DNA from: an uncultured Collinsella sp.
Lineage (GTDB): Bacteria; Actinomycetota; Coriobacteriia; Coriobacteriales; Coriobacteriaceae
Length of the DNA: 25,412 nt
Direction: 5' to 3'
Assembly (NCBI GenBank): GCA_902496645.1
Contig: CABVBR010000014.1
Location: forward strand, 1-25,412
This document shows, piece after piece, positions 16,595 through 25,172 of this stretch. The translations under genes and the position numbers were made by a program. The notes beneath the pieces were generated by a model. It was not told the origin of the DNA and ran no database searches. It saw only the letters and a list, made by a program, of their open reading frames with translations. How positions within the stretch are numbered: the stretch's first letter is position 1; each line of letters opens with the position of its first letter.

Positions 16595-18960
16595 GGATTC
16601 TCAAGCTCTTTAAAAAGCATATCCTGGCACTGTTCACAGCTATCGTACTCATCGTAATCAGCTGCAACGCCGACCTGGCACTGCCTACCTATATGAGCGA
16701 TATCGTCGACGTGGGCGTGCAGCAAGGCGGTATCGCCTCGCCCGTGCCCGACACCATTCGCGCCGAATCGCTCGACGACCTCGAACTCTTTATGAGCGCC
16801 AAGGACGCCAAAACTGTGGAGGCCGTGTTTAGCAATGCGGACAATAACGGCATTCGAACGTACAAGGGCACCGAGGAGGAGCGCGCCGACGGCGGCAAGA
16901 TTGCCGACATCATGAGCCTGCCCGAGACCGTCGTGCTCGCCTTCAACCAGGGCATCGACGCCGACTCCATGGGCGACATGACCGGCGCATCCACCGAGGC
17001 AAGCGATGGCGGCGCCGCCCAGGTCATGCCCACCCCCGAGCAGATGGCGGCGATGACGCCCGAGCAGCTCGCCGAGATGCAGCAGAAGGCCGCAGCCGCG
17101 CAGAGCATGCAAAAGCAGATCGACGCCGACGGCGGTAAGATCACCATGAAGAGCCTGCGCCTAGGCGTTGAAGGCGGTCTTATCGATCAGGGCAAGCTCG
17201 TCGAGGGCGCCAACGATATGGCTGACAAAATGGGCTCCATGTCGGGCTCCATCGTCACCCAGCGCGCCGTGAGCTACGTGCAGGACGAGTACAAGGCACA
17301 GGGCATCGACCCCGCTGACGTGCAGAACGCCTACCTGGGCCGCATGGCGACCACGATGTTTGGGCTGTGCCTGGTGTCGCTCGTCGCCACCATCCTGACC
17401 GGTGCCGTGGCTTCGCGTACCGCCTGCTCCATCGCCCGCGACCTGCGCCGCGAGACCTTCAATAAGGTTATGCACTTCTCGCCGGCCGAGGTGGGCAAAT
17501 TTAGCCAGGCCTCGCTCATTACCCGCTGCACCAACGACATTCAGCAGATTCAGATGGCCGCAACTCTATTTATCCGCATGTGCCTGATGGCCCCCGTCAT
17601 GGGCATCGTCGCCGTCATGCGCGTCCTGGCCAACCACACCGGCCTTGAGTGGACCATCGCTGTGGCCATCATCGCGGTTTCGGCCGTCGTCGGCGTGCTC
17701 ATGGGCCTCACCATGCCCAAGTTCAAAAAGATGCAGAGCTTTGTTGACCGCGTGAACCTTACCGCCCGTGAGCTGCTCGACGGCCTTATGCCCATCCGCT
17801 CATTCAACCGCGAGGAGCATGAGCTCGAGCGTTTTGACAAGGCTTCGCTCGACCTGATGACCACGCAGCTCTACACCAACCGCGCCATGAGCTTTATGAT
17901 GCCACTCATGATGCTCGTCATGAACTGCATCACCGTGCTTATCGTCTGGTTTGGCGCGCAGGGCGTGTCCGACGGCGTGATGCAGGTCGGCAACATGATG
18001 GCGTTTATCTCCTACACCATGCAGATCGTCATGGCGTTTATGATCCTCACCATGGTGTCGGTCATTCTGCCCCGTGCCGAGGTCGCAGCCGAGCGCGTGG
18101 AAGAGGTCATCACTTGCCCCACAAGCATCAACGACCCCGCCTCGCCCAAACTGCCCGCGGCCAGCGCGCCGCGAGGTGAGCTCACCTTCCGCGACGTGAG
18201 CTTCCAGTATCCCGATGCCCGCGCCGACGTCATCAGCGGCGTGAACTTCACCACGCATGCCGGTCAGATGCTCGGCATTATTGGCTCCACGGGCTCGGGC
18301 AAGTCCACGCTCGTGCAGTTGATTCCGCGCCTGTACGACGTCACGGGCGGCAGCATTTCGCTCGACGGCATCGACGTGCGCGACATGGCCCTTTCCGAAC
18401 TGCGCCGCCGTATTGGTTACATCCCGCAGCAGGGGCGCCTGTTCTCGGGTACCGTCGAGAGCAACCTTAAGTTTGCCGGCGACATGGTGAGCGACGAGGA
18501 CATGCACCGGGCGGCACGCATCGCCCAGGCCGAGAACTTTATCGCCGAGCGCGAGGGCGGCTACGACTCCCCCATCAGCCAGGGCGGCTCCAATGTTTCG
18601 GGTGGTCAGCGCCAGCGTCTGGCCATCGCCCGCGCGTTGGCCAAAAAGCCCGAGGTCGTGGTGTTCGATGACTCGTTTAGTGCCCTCGACTACAAGACCG
18701 ACGCGCGCCTACGCGAGGAGCTGGCCAAAAACGTTACCGACGCCGCGCTCGTGGTCGTGGCCCAGCGCATCGCGACCATCATGCACGCCGACCAGATCAT
18801 CGTGCTCGACGACGGCCACGTAGTGGGCACCGGCACGCACGAGGAGCTGCTGCGCAGCTGCCCGGCGTACCTGGAGATCGCACAGTCGCAGCTTTCCGCC
18901 GAGGAGCTGGGGCTTACCCAAGAAGAAATTGCAGCCGTCATGGAAGGAGGCGAGCGCTAA
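16591..18960 (+). CDS. ABC exporter half-transporter with degenerate ATPase site and large extracytoplasmic insertion
   Basis: A protein of 789 residues, about 200 longer than a normal half-exporter. TM1 is near residues 8-35. A hydrophilic segment of about 200 residues, rich in Met, Ala, Gln and Glu (MPTPEQMAAMTPEQLAEMQQ), runs to TM2 near 252, so it should face outside. The remaining five membrane spans and the nucleotide-binding domain follow. Walker A GSTGSGKST is at 565-573 and the signature VSGGQ begins at 669. In Walker B the catalytic Glu is Asp (Asp693-Asp694), and the switch His is Gln725. These changes are typical of the non-hydrolysing half of heterodimers such as TM287/288 and BmrCD. 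The partner is the next gene. Starts at GTG overlapping marR. Substrate unknown. Confidence 0.92.
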   Translation: MRILKLFKKHILALFTAIVLIVISCNADLALPTYMSDIVDVGVQQGGIASPVPDTIRAESLDDLELFMSAKDAKTVEAVFSNADNNGIRTYKGTEEERADGGKIADIMSLPETVVLAFNQGIDADSMGDMTGASTEASDGGAAQVMPTPEQMAAMTPEQLAEMQQKAAAAQSMQKQIDADGGKITMKSLRLGVEGGLIDQGKLVEGANDMADKMGSMSGSIVTQRAVSYVQDEYKAQGIDPADVQNAYLGRMATTMFGLCLVSLVATILTGAVASRTACSIARDLRRETFNKVMHFSPAEVGKFSQASLITRCTNDIQQIQMAATLFIRMCLMAPVMGIVAVMRVLANHTGLEWTIAVAIIAVSAVVGVLMGLTMPKFKKMQSFVDRVNLTARELLDGLMPIRSFNREEHELERFDKASLDLMTTQLYTNRAMSFMMPLMMLVMNCITVLIVWFGAQGVSDGVMQVGNMMAFISYTMQIVMAFMILTMVSVILPRAEVAAERVEEVITCPTSINDPASPKLPAASAPRGELTFRDVSFQYPDARADVISGVNFTTHAGQMLGIIGSTGSGKSTLVQLIPRLYDVTGGSISLDGIDVRDMALSELRRRIGYIPQQGRLFSGTVESNLKFAGDMVSDEDMHRAARIAQAENFIAEREGGYDSPISQGGSNVSGGQRQRLAIARALAKKPEVVVFDDSFSALDYKTDARLREELAKNVTDAALVVVAQRIATIMHADQIIVLDDGHVVGTGTHEELLRSCPAYLEIAQSQLSAEELGLTQEEIAAVMEGGER

Positions 18961-20816
18961 TGGCAGACGAGACCAAGACCCAAATTCCCAAGCCCACCCG
19001 TCAGCGTGGACCCATGGGCCGCATGGGCGGCATGCGTCGCGGCGAAAAGGCCAAGGACTTTAAAGGCACCATGAGGCAGCTGCTCGGCTATATTGGCCAG
19101 CACAAGATTGCCGTGTTTGCCGCCGTCGCCTTTGCCGTGTGCTCGGTCATCTTTAACATTGTGGGGCCCAAGGTGCTCGGCCAGGTTACGACCAAGCTGT
19201 TTGAGGGCCTGGTTGCCAAAGTCAACGGTACCGGCGATGTCGACTTTAACTGGATCGCCAAGACGCTCGGCTTTTTGCTCTGCCTGTACCTGGCGAGCTC
19301 TATCTGCAGCCTCATCCAGGGCTGGCTCATGACCGGTGTCACGCAAAAGATTTGCTACCGCATGCGCAAGGAGATCGCCGCCAAGATTGCCGTCGTGCCG
19401 ATGAGCTACTTCAACGGTCACAGCAAGGGCGATGTGCTCAGCCGCATCACCAACGACGTCGATACGCTCGGCCAGTCGCTCAACCAGAGCGTGACGCAGC
19501 TTATTACGTCCGTCACGCAGATTATCGGCGTGCTCGTCATGATGTTGTCGATCAGCCTGCCGCTCACCGGCGTCACCGTGCTCACGCTGCCGGCCGCCGC
19601 GATTATCTTGATGGTGATGATTCACTTCTCGCAGCCGTACTTCCGCGAGCAGCAGCAGGTCCTGGGCGCCGTCAACGGCATTATCGAGGAGGACTTTGCC
19701 GGCCAGAACGTCATTCAGGTGTTCGACCGCGCCGAGGCCTCGATCGAAGAGTTCGACCGTCAAAACGACCGTCTCTTTATTAGTGGCTGGCGCTCGCAGT
19801 TCCTGTCGGGCCTGATGATGCCGCTTATGAGCCTGGTGGGCAACATGGGCTACGTGGGCGTCGTCGTGGTGGGCGCACAGCTCGCGCTGACCGGCAACGC
19901 CACACCCGGCGACATCCAGAGCTTTATCCAGTACGTTCGCAACTTTACGCAACCCGTGCAGCAGCTGGGCAACGTGAGCAACACGATGCAGTCGATGGCC
20001 GCTGCCACCGAGCGCGTCTTTGAGTTCTTGGCCGCGCCCGAGGAGGAGCAGAAGGCCGACGCGCAGATTCCCGAGAGGCGTCCCGGCCACGTGGAGTTCG
20101 ACCATGTCAAGTTTGGCTACACGCCCGACAAGACCATCATCCACGACTTTAGCTGCGAGGCGCAGCCCGGCCAGACCATCGCCATCGTCGGCCCCACCGG
20201 CGCCGGCAAGACCACGCTCATTAAGCTGCTTCAGCGCTTTTACGACGTGGACGGCGGTTCGCTGCGCGTCGAGGGCGTCGACGTGCGCGATTGGGACCGC
20301 GCGGCACTTCGCGGCGAGTTTGCCATGGTGTTGCAGGATACTTGGCTGTTTAACGGCACCATCCGCGAAAACATCCGCTACGGACGCCCCGATGCGAGCG
20401 ATGCCGAAGTCGAGGCCGCCGCACGCGCCGCACGCTGCGACCACTTTATTCATACGCTCGCCGGCGGTTACGACTTTATGATCAACGAGGAGGGCACCAA
20501 CCTGTCGCAGGGTCAGCGCCAGCTCGTGACCATCGCCCGTGCCATTTTGGCCGACCGTCCGGCGCTGATTTTGGACGAGGCGACCTCCAACGTTGACACT
20601 CGTACCGAGGAGCTTATTCAGCGTGCCATGGATGCGCTAATGCAGGGCCGCACGAGCTTTGTCATCGCGCACCGCCTGTCCACGATCCGCAACGCCGACG
20701 TGATCTTGGTGATTCGCGACGGCGACATCGTCGAGAAGGGCACGCACGACGAGCTGCTCGCCCAAGGCGGCTTCTACGCCGACCTGTACAATTCGCAGTT
20801 CGACGAGGCGGCGTAG
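18960..20816 (+). CDS. ABC exporter half-transporter, catalytic partner
   Basis: A protein of 618 residues whose ATG overlaps the previous stop by one base (TAATG), with GGAGG upstream inside that gene. A basic Arg/Gly-rich N-terminus precedes six membrane spans. The nucleotide-binding domain has Walker A GPTGAGKTT (411-419), Walker B LILDEATS with catalytic Glu540, and switch His571. Its signature is LSQGQ (515-519) rather than LSGGQ. In the dimer this altered signature faces the degenerate Walker B of the first half, while its own intact Walker B faces the normal signature there, giving one dead and one live ATP site. The probable role is multidrug or peptide/lipid export under MarR control. 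Confidence 0.93.
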   Translation: MADETKTQIPKPTRQRGPMGRMGGMRRGEKAKDFKGTMRQLLGYIGQHKIAVFAAVAFAVCSVIFNIVGPKVLGQVTTKLFEGLVAKVNGTGDVDFNWIAKTLGFLLCLYLASSICSLIQGWLMTGVTQKICYRMRKEIAAKIAVVPMSYFNGHSKGDVLSRITNDVDTLGQSLNQSVTQLITSVTQIIGVLVMMLSISLPLTGVTVLTLPAAAIILMVMIHFSQPYFREQQQVLGAVNGIIEEDFAGQNVIQVFDRAEASIEEFDRQNDRLFISGWRSQFLSGLMMPLMSLVGNMGYVGVVVVGAQLALTGNATPGDIQSFIQYVRNFTQPVQQLGNVSNTMQSMAAATERVFEFLAAPEEEQKADAQIPERRPGHVEFDHVKFGYTPDKTIIHDFSCEAQPGQTIAIVGPTGAGKTTLIKLLQRFYDVDGGSLRVEGVDVRDWDRAALRGEFAMVLQDTWLFNGTIRENIRYGRPDASDAEVEAAARAARCDHFIHTLAGGYDFMINEEGTNLSQGQRQLVTIARAILADRPALILDEATSNVDTRTEELIQRAMDALMQGRTSFVIAHRLSTIRNADVILVIRDGDIVEKGTHDELLAQGGFYADLYNSQFDEAA

Positions 20817-20846
20817 ATACGGCCGCAGAGAAATGATGACGCCCGA

Positions 20847-20880
20847 GAACGGGGGCGCAGGACAACCTGCACCCCCGTTC
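20847..20880 (+). terminator. Hairpin after the ABC exporter operon
   Basis: GAACGGGGGCGCAGG (20847-20861) pairs with CCTGCACCCCCGTTC (20866-20880) at 14 of 15 positions around a four-base ACAA loop, 31 bases after the stop codon. The following TGTGTCCTT is only weakly T-rich, but the position and strength make it the likely terminator. Confidence 0.7.
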
Positions 20881-20962
20881 TGTGTCCTTCGAGCCTCGAA
20901 ACGCCTTCCCTGAGACCTCATTGACGGCGCTTTCCAGACCCCGTGGGCAAAAAAGGGCAAAT

Positions 20963-21058
20963 ATGAGTACTGTCACCTTTTTAGTAACAGCCAAAACCAC
21001 CTCAAACGACCTCTTTGCGGCCTCTATACGCCTTCAAATTAATCAAAACGCCCGTTAG
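20963..21058 (+). CDS. Micro-ORF of 31 codons inside the inverted-repeat element
   Basis: Begins MSTVTFLVTAKTT from the left inverted repeat and ends QINQNAR at TAG. It converges on and overlaps the end of the mirrored minus-strand ORF. There is no good ribosome site and no homology is recognised. Listed because the start region is the same as that of the opposite ORF; translation is uncertain. Confidence 0.2.
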   Translation: MSTVTFLVTAKTTSNDLFAASIRLQINQNAR

Positions 21059-21152
21059 CAGGCTTCTGCGTGCCAACGTTAATGAACATATTTATCACTT
21101 TGTCTATTATCTCGCTAGACGGATATATTACTAAGTTAGCAACAGTACTCAT
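21039..21152 (-). CDS. Micro-ORF of 37 codons inside the inverted-repeat element
   Basis: Begins MSTVANLVIYPSSEIIDKV from the right inverted repeat and ends GRFD at TAA. It shares MSTV and a following LV with the plus-strand ORF at 20963. No ribosome site is seen, so it may only be a by-product of the repeat. Confidence 0.22.
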   Translation of the reverse strand: MSTVANLVIYPSSEIIDKVINMFINVGTQKPANGRFD

Positions 21153-21312
21153 ATTTGGCATTTTTTGCCCACGGAGTGTTTCCTGGGGAACCGACAACAG
21201 CCTTAGGGTCCCGCATGGCGCCACTCCCTCCCGACATCCTCCGACGTTTCCCCAGATAAAACCTAGCAAAATAAACCTGTCCCTTTTTGGAAGGTTTCAG
21301 GGTGACAAGGAC

Positions 21313-21341
21313 TTGCACTTTAGCGTGCGACAGCGGATAAT
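21313..21341 (+). promoter_or_regulatory. Promoter of the DAHP synthase gene
   Basis: TTGCAC (21313-21318) and GATAAT (21336-21341) are exactly 17 bases apart. The resulting leader of about 48 bases is too short for a tryptophan- or T-box-type attenuator, and none is visible. Confidence 0.65.
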
Positions 21342-21395
21342 GCCGAACACTCAACAATACGCTTATTGCTCTTTCTATAGATTGAGGAGGCCCCT

Positions 21396-22427
21396 ATGGC
21401 CATGGAATTCAAACGCAAGTTGCCGATCCCCATGGAGATCCGCGAGGAAATGCCGCTTTCTGCCGAGCTTACCGCCAAAAAGCAGGCATTTGACGCCGAG
21501 GTCGCCAAAGTCTTTACCGGCGAGGACGCACGCAAGGTGCTCATCATCGGCCCGTGCTCTGCCGACCGCGAGGATTCAGTGCTTGAGTACATGAACCGAC
21601 TGGCCAAGACCGCCGAGGAGGTCAAGGACAAGCTCATCATCATTCCGCGCGTCTACACCAATAAGCCGCGCACCAAGGGCACCGGCTACAAGGGCCTTCT
21701 GCACAACCCCAACCCCGAGGCTCCCGACGACCTGCTCGAGGGCGTCAAGGCCATCCGCCATATGCACCTGCGTGTTATTGAGGAAACGGGCTTCTTCACC
21801 GCCGACGAGATGCTCTATCCGTCCAACTACCAGTACCTCGTTGACCTGCTGAGCTATGTTGCCGTGGGCGCACGCTCGGTCGAGAACCAGGAGCATCGTC
21901 TGGTATCGAGCGGCATTTCGGTACCCGTCGGCATGAAGAATCCCACTGCCGGCTCTACCACCGTTATGCTCAACTCCATTTACGCCGCGCAGGCGCACCA
22001 GAGCTTCATCTTCCGCAACTGGGAGGTCGAGTGCGACGGCAATCCGCTCGCACACGCCGTCATGCGCGGCTACATCGGTCTCGATGGCCGCACCTACCCC
22101 AATTACCACTACGAGCACCTGGAGCGCCTGGCCGAGCGCTACACCGAGCACGCCGGCTATGCCAATCCGGCAGCGGTCATCGACTGCAACCACGACAACT
22201 CGGGCAAGCGCCCGCTGGAGCAGTACCGCATTTGCAAGGAGGTACTCGACAGCTGCCGCCGCAACGAGTCCATCTCCAAGCTGGTCAAGGGCTTTATGAT
22301 CGAGTCCTACTTGGAGGATGGCAACCAGCCGGTCGACGGCGGTGTCTTTGGCAAGTCGATCACCGATCCGTGCCTGGGCTGGGAAAAGACCGACTACCTC
22401 ATCCACGAGATCGCGGAACGGATTTAG
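21396..22427 (+). CDS. 3-deoxy-7-phosphoheptulonate (DAHP) synthase, class I AroG/F/H type
   Basis: A protein of 343 residues starting at the ATG after a perfect GAGGAGG site five bases upstream. It condenses phosphoenolpyruvate and erythrose-4-phosphate, the first step of the shikimate pathway. Family landmarks are IIGPCSAD (metal-binding Cys), NKPRTKGTGYKGL (substrate loop), ARSVENQEHRLVSSGISVPVGMKN and IDCNHDNSGK. Length is that of the E. coli AroF/G/H family. Which amino acid inhibits it cannot be read with confidence. It is a single gene with its own promoter and a hairpin starting at the stop codon. Confidence 0.93.
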   Translation: MAMEFKRKLPIPMEIREEMPLSAELTAKKQAFDAEVAKVFTGEDARKVLIIGPCSADREDSVLEYMNRLAKTAEEVKDKLIIIPRVYTNKPRTKGTGYKGLLHNPNPEAPDDLLEGVKAIRHMHLRVIEETGFFTADEMLYPSNYQYLVDLLSYVAVGARSVENQEHRLVSSGISVPVGMKNPTAGSTTVMLNSIYAAQAHQSFIFRNWEVECDGNPLAHAVMRGYIGLDGRTYPNYHYEHLERLAERYTEHAGYANPAAVIDCNHDNSGKRPLEQYRICKEVLDSCRRNESISKLVKGFMIESYLEDGNQPVDGGVFGKSITDPCLGWEKTDYLIHEIAERI

Positions 22428-22455
22428 TTACGCGGTTTTGACCAAACCGCGTAAC
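22427..22455 (+). terminator. Hairpin at the DAHP synthase stop codon
   Basis: GTTACGCGGTTT (22427-22438) and AAACCGCGTAAC (22444-22455) are perfect 12-base arms with a five-base loop, starting on the last base of the TAG. The T run is inside the stem rather than after it. Confidence 0.65.
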
Positions 22456-22468
22456 GACTCGACGCTGC

Positions 22469-22567
22469 AAGCCCGTCAGAGCGGCAATCTGCCTTTCAGC
22501 TTCGACGGCATGACCAAAAGGTCAATGCCGCCTCGCTTCAAGGCACCTTGCTCGCTCTGGCGGGCTT
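22469..22567. repeat. Imperfect nested hairpin downstream of DAHP synthase
   Basis: The outer arms 22469-22483 and 22553-22567 pair at 14 of 15 positions. Middle segments GCCTT (22491) and AAGGC (22540) pair, and the apex is CGGCATGACC (22506-22515) against GGTCAATGCCG (22520-22530) with an AAAA loop. It has the same outer-middle-apex plan as the elements at 557-743 and 13053-13182 but is less perfect. Confidence 0.65.
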
Positions 22568-22645
22568 TCGCTGACTTTTGCTCTACCTGCGGTGTTGGCG
22601 GGGCAGCTAATTTAGAATGGGGCTCTTTTAGCTACCCGCAAAGTA

Positions 22646-22697
22646 GTCGTTGGGGACGTTCTTGTTTGACTAGTCGTTTAAGAACGTCCCCAACGAC
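22646..22697. repeat. Perfect 18-bp intergenic hairpin
   Basis: Arms 22646-22663 and 22680-22697 are perfect complements (GTCGTTGGGGACGTTCTT and its reverse complement). The 16-base loop contains the palindrome GACTAGTC. It lies in the 543-base gene-free stretch between DAHP synthase and the BceAB genes. Confidence 0.8.
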
Positions 22698-22746
22698 CAC
22701 CCGGGGGAGCTGTCTTCCCTCGTGGCGGTCTTCTAGCAGAAAAACC

Positions 22747-22866
22747 AAGTGAGTAGGCTTTTTGCAGGAGGCCAAGCACGCCCCAAAACGCCACAGCTCT
22801 GACCTGCAGTTTTTATAGATCATTTGTCGCGATGTGCTCGGCAAGTTCAAAAAAGTCTACTCACTT
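22747..22866. repeat. 120-base element with inverted ends
   Basis: The ends 22747-22763 (AAGTGAGTAGGCTTTTT) and 22850-22866 are inverted with 16 of 17 matches. Inside, GCCAAGCAC (22772-22780) pairs with GTGCTCGGC near 22834-22842 at eight of nine positions. No convincing ORF is present. It could be a structured RNA or a dispersed repeat. Confidence 0.6.
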
Positions 22867-22898
22867 GCATCCGAAACGCACCAGATAGGCAAAAATAA

Positions 22899-22932
22899 CC
22901 GCCGCGAGAGGGCCCCAGCCCCTTCGCGGCGG
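22899..22932 (-). terminator. Intrinsic terminator of the BceAB-type operon
   Basis: CCGCCGCGA (22899-22907) pairs with TCGCGGCGG (22924-22932), with an inner GGG/CCC pair. Read on the minus strand it is followed by TTATTTTTG, a proper T-rich tail, 38 bases after the permease stop. Confidence 0.85.
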
Positions 22933-22970
22933 TCATACGCCTCTGATTTTGCGACGATTTTGCCCGCTTG

Positions 22971-25172
22971 TTACTCGCTGTAGCGGGTGGCGATGGCAGC
23001 TTGTACCATGCCGGCGCTCATGAGGTAGGTCACCAGGAAGTAGCCACCGTATGCTGCCAGGAAGATTGCGCAGGTGAGGCCCACGGTGCCGCCGATGCTC
23101 ATATTTCCGAAAATGCTCACCAGCTCGATGATCACCTTAAGTGCCACAAAGGAGTGCGCCAGGCCCACTGCCAGCGGGAACAGGAAGAATACCGCTTGCT
23201 GCGCCATCACCGAATGGCGAATCTGGCGGTCCTCACAGCCGATCTGTGCCAGCACACGATAGCTGCGGCTGCCGTCGGCCACATTGGAGAGCTGCTGGAT
23301 CGACAGTATCGCCGCGCACGCAACGACCAGTACAAAGCCGATGTAGATGGCTAGGTAGCTAATAAGACCGTTCATTTGCGCTGCTTGCGTGTACATCTCG
23401 GAGCGTGTGATGAAGATTCCCCACGACCCCGGCTCCTTGCCGTCAACGAGCAGATTGTCGAGCACAGTGTTTTTAATGCTCTCGTCTGCCTCAGTCGTAT
23501 CCATCCCCTGTTTGTAGTTAACGAGCAGGCTACTGGAATACGGCTGCAGATTAAGTTGGGACAACAGCTCGTCGGCAACGACGACGGTACCCGGATTACT
23601 GCCCATCGCCGAGTTGGCGATGGCCGCCGTATCTTCGTCCGACTTATCGGTTGCGGGCTTGAGCTCATGCCCACCCAAGGTGAGGGTATGGCCGCCGGCC
23701 ATGTATTTGGTGTACAGGTCGACCAGCTCGCCGCCCATATCACATGTGAGCAGATACTGGTCGTGACCGATATGCACCGGCTCCTCGCCCATCATCTGAC
23801 GCAGTTTGTTGTACTGGCTCGCCGGCGTCACAAACAGACCCATCGTATCGGCATTGCTACCCCCGAACGCCTTGGGAAGCTTTTCGCCCATGATCTTGCA
23901 CATCTCACTTGGGGTCACCGAAGGATTCGAGCCGCCAAATGGGTAACTCAGATACGAATCGATCTGCACATGCTCACCGGCAACATCGGCGATATCGACC
24001 TTCTTGCCGGTCTCGTCGTTGTTGTCCGCCGACTTGCCCTTGCCGTGCCATGCGGGGTACAAATCGACCGTTGTATCGGCCAGCACCATGCGATCGGCTT
24101 CAGGCGGATTGACGTACCCTTTGTAGTAGTCGAGCGTATCGGGCGTGTAATAGACATACGTCTGAGACACGTCAACAGGGTTATAGCGCTCCAGGTTTTC
24201 ATTCATCACGTTGGCAATTGACATACCGCACGTCACCGAGGTGATGGCCAAAAACAGGAGCATCGCGATGACGCCCATCGAAAAGCACACCGTGTTGACC
24301 TTGGCCGCAAGCTGGCGCACGGTAAACATGTTGAGGCCGCGCCAATACACGCCGCGCAGGCTCTGCAGCAGCTTGATGAGCATGCCCGAGAGTCCCCAGA
24401 ACAGGGCAAAGGTGCCCACGGTAACCATAGCGGTCGTAATACCAAACTGGCTCATGGCCTCTTGCAGCTTGCTGTCCGTCGCGGTTAGCGGGAACCCATC
24501 ACGAAGCAAGCGGTAATAGGCCACACCCACGAGCACCACGCCCACGGCAAAGATAGCAATCGCAATCCACGGGTTGCGCGTTTTAATGCTCTCGTTGCGA
24601 CGCTCGGCACCCATAAGCTCGATGAGTTTGGTACGACGCACGGCGCGAAGGTTCAGCAGTAGCGTGAGCACAAACATTACGAGCATGCAGGCAAGGGTCA
24701 GATTGAACGCATGCACCGAGAAGAAGAAGTGGAAATCGGCAATCTGTGTCTTAAAGAGCGAGGCCGTAAAGAACGTCATGAGCTGCGAGAGCCCCACGCC
24801 CAGCACGATACCGGCAACAAAGGCGCCAACCGAAACAATCACGGTCTCGAGCGCCATAATCGTGGCGACGCGCCCGCGCCCCATGCCGAGCACCTGGTAC
24901 AGGCCAAACTCCTTCTTGCGGCGTTTCATGATGAAGTTATTGGCATACACCATCAAAAAGGCCATGACGCCGGCCAAAAAGTACGTAAGGTAGCCGAGCA
25001 TGCTGCCCATGAGCTCGGACAGGCCCGCCTCCTCGATTCCGGCGATGTCGACCTGCATCGAGATGGTGTTAAAGGCATAGAAAACGGTAACGCCCAAGGT
25101 GAGCGTCAGCAGGTAGACGAGATAGTCGCGGCCGGCACGGCGGACGTTGCCCCAAGCGAGTTTACAGAGCAT
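22971..25172 (-). CDS. FtsX-like ABC permease, BceB type
   Basis: A protein of 733 residues from the ATG at 25172 (a GTG at 25184 would add four). The N-terminus MLCKLAWGNVRRAGRDYLVYLLTLTLGV is typical of BceB permeases. Four membrane spans in the first 200 residues include the FtsX stretch NNFIMKRRKKEFGLYQVLGMGRG. More spans run to about 330, then an extracellular domain of roughly 230 residues (about 330-610), then three or four C-terminal spans. BceAB systems move or release peptide antibiotics from lipid II intermediates and often signal to a BceRS two-component system; none is visible here, although one could lie beyond the window edge. It overlaps the ATPase gene by 11 bases. Confidence 0.9.
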   Translation of the reverse strand: MLCKLAWGNVRRAGRDYLVYLLTLTLGVTVFYAFNTISMQVDIAGIEEAGLSELMGSMLGYLTYFLAGVMAFLMVYANNFIMKRRKKEFGLYQVLGMGRGRVATIMALETVIVSVGAFVAGIVLGVGLSQLMTFFTASLFKTQIADFHFFFSVHAFNLTLACMLVMFVLTLLLNLRAVRRTKLIELMGAERRNESIKTRNPWIAIAIFAVGVVLVGVAYYRLLRDGFPLTATDSKLQEAMSQFGITTAMVTVGTFALFWGLSGMLIKLLQSLRGVYWRGLNMFTVRQLAAKVNTVCFSMGVIAMLLFLAITSVTCGMSIANVMNENLERYNPVDVSQTYVYYTPDTLDYYKGYVNPPEADRMVLADTTVDLYPAWHGKGKSADNNDETGKKVDIADVAGEHVQIDSYLSYPFGGSNPSVTPSEMCKIMGEKLPKAFGGSNADTMGLFVTPASQYNKLRQMMGEEPVHIGHDQYLLTCDMGGELVDLYTKYMAGGHTLTLGGHELKPATDKSDEDTAAIANSAMGSNPGTVVVADELLSQLNLQPYSSSLLVNYKQGMDTTEADESIKNTVLDNLLVDGKEPGSWGIFITRSEMYTQAAQMNGLISYLAIYIGFVLVVACAAILSIQQLSNVADGSRSYRVLAQIGCEDRQIRHSVMAQQAVFFLFPLAVGLAHSFVALKVIIELVSIFGNMSIGGTVGLTCAIFLAAYGGYFLVTYLMSAGMVQAAIATRYSE

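Larger units (their letters stand above)
20941..21174. repeat. 234-base element with 33-nt inverted terminal repeats (MITE-like)
   Basis: The ends 20941-20973 and 21142-21174 are inverted copies matching at 31 of 33 positions. Each end contains an A-run, then CAAATATGAGTACTGT, so an ATG AGT ACT GT start is carried inward from both sides. A small imperfect CTGTCAC/GTAACAG hairpin sits just inside the left end. No transposase is encoded and no clear target duplication was seen. The interior is more AT-rich than the flanks. This fits a non-autonomous mobile element or a dispersed intergenic repeat. It occupies much of the 579-base gap between the ABC operon and the DAHP synthase gene. Confidence 0.7.

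Noticed and set aside
16591..18960. First ABC half-transporter as a decaying pseudogene because of Asp694 and Gln725
   Set aside because: The same substitutions are standard in the non-hydrolysing half of heterodimeric exporters and the partner shows the matching signature change.
18957..20453. A 498-codon open frame on the minus strand
   Set aside because: Antisense shadow of the second ABC half-transporter; rich in His, Asp and Ala with no recognisable fold.
22632..22850. A 72-codon open frame on the minus strand after DAHP synthase
   Set aside because: It runs straight through two inverted-repeat structures, has no ribosome site and no recognisable domain.
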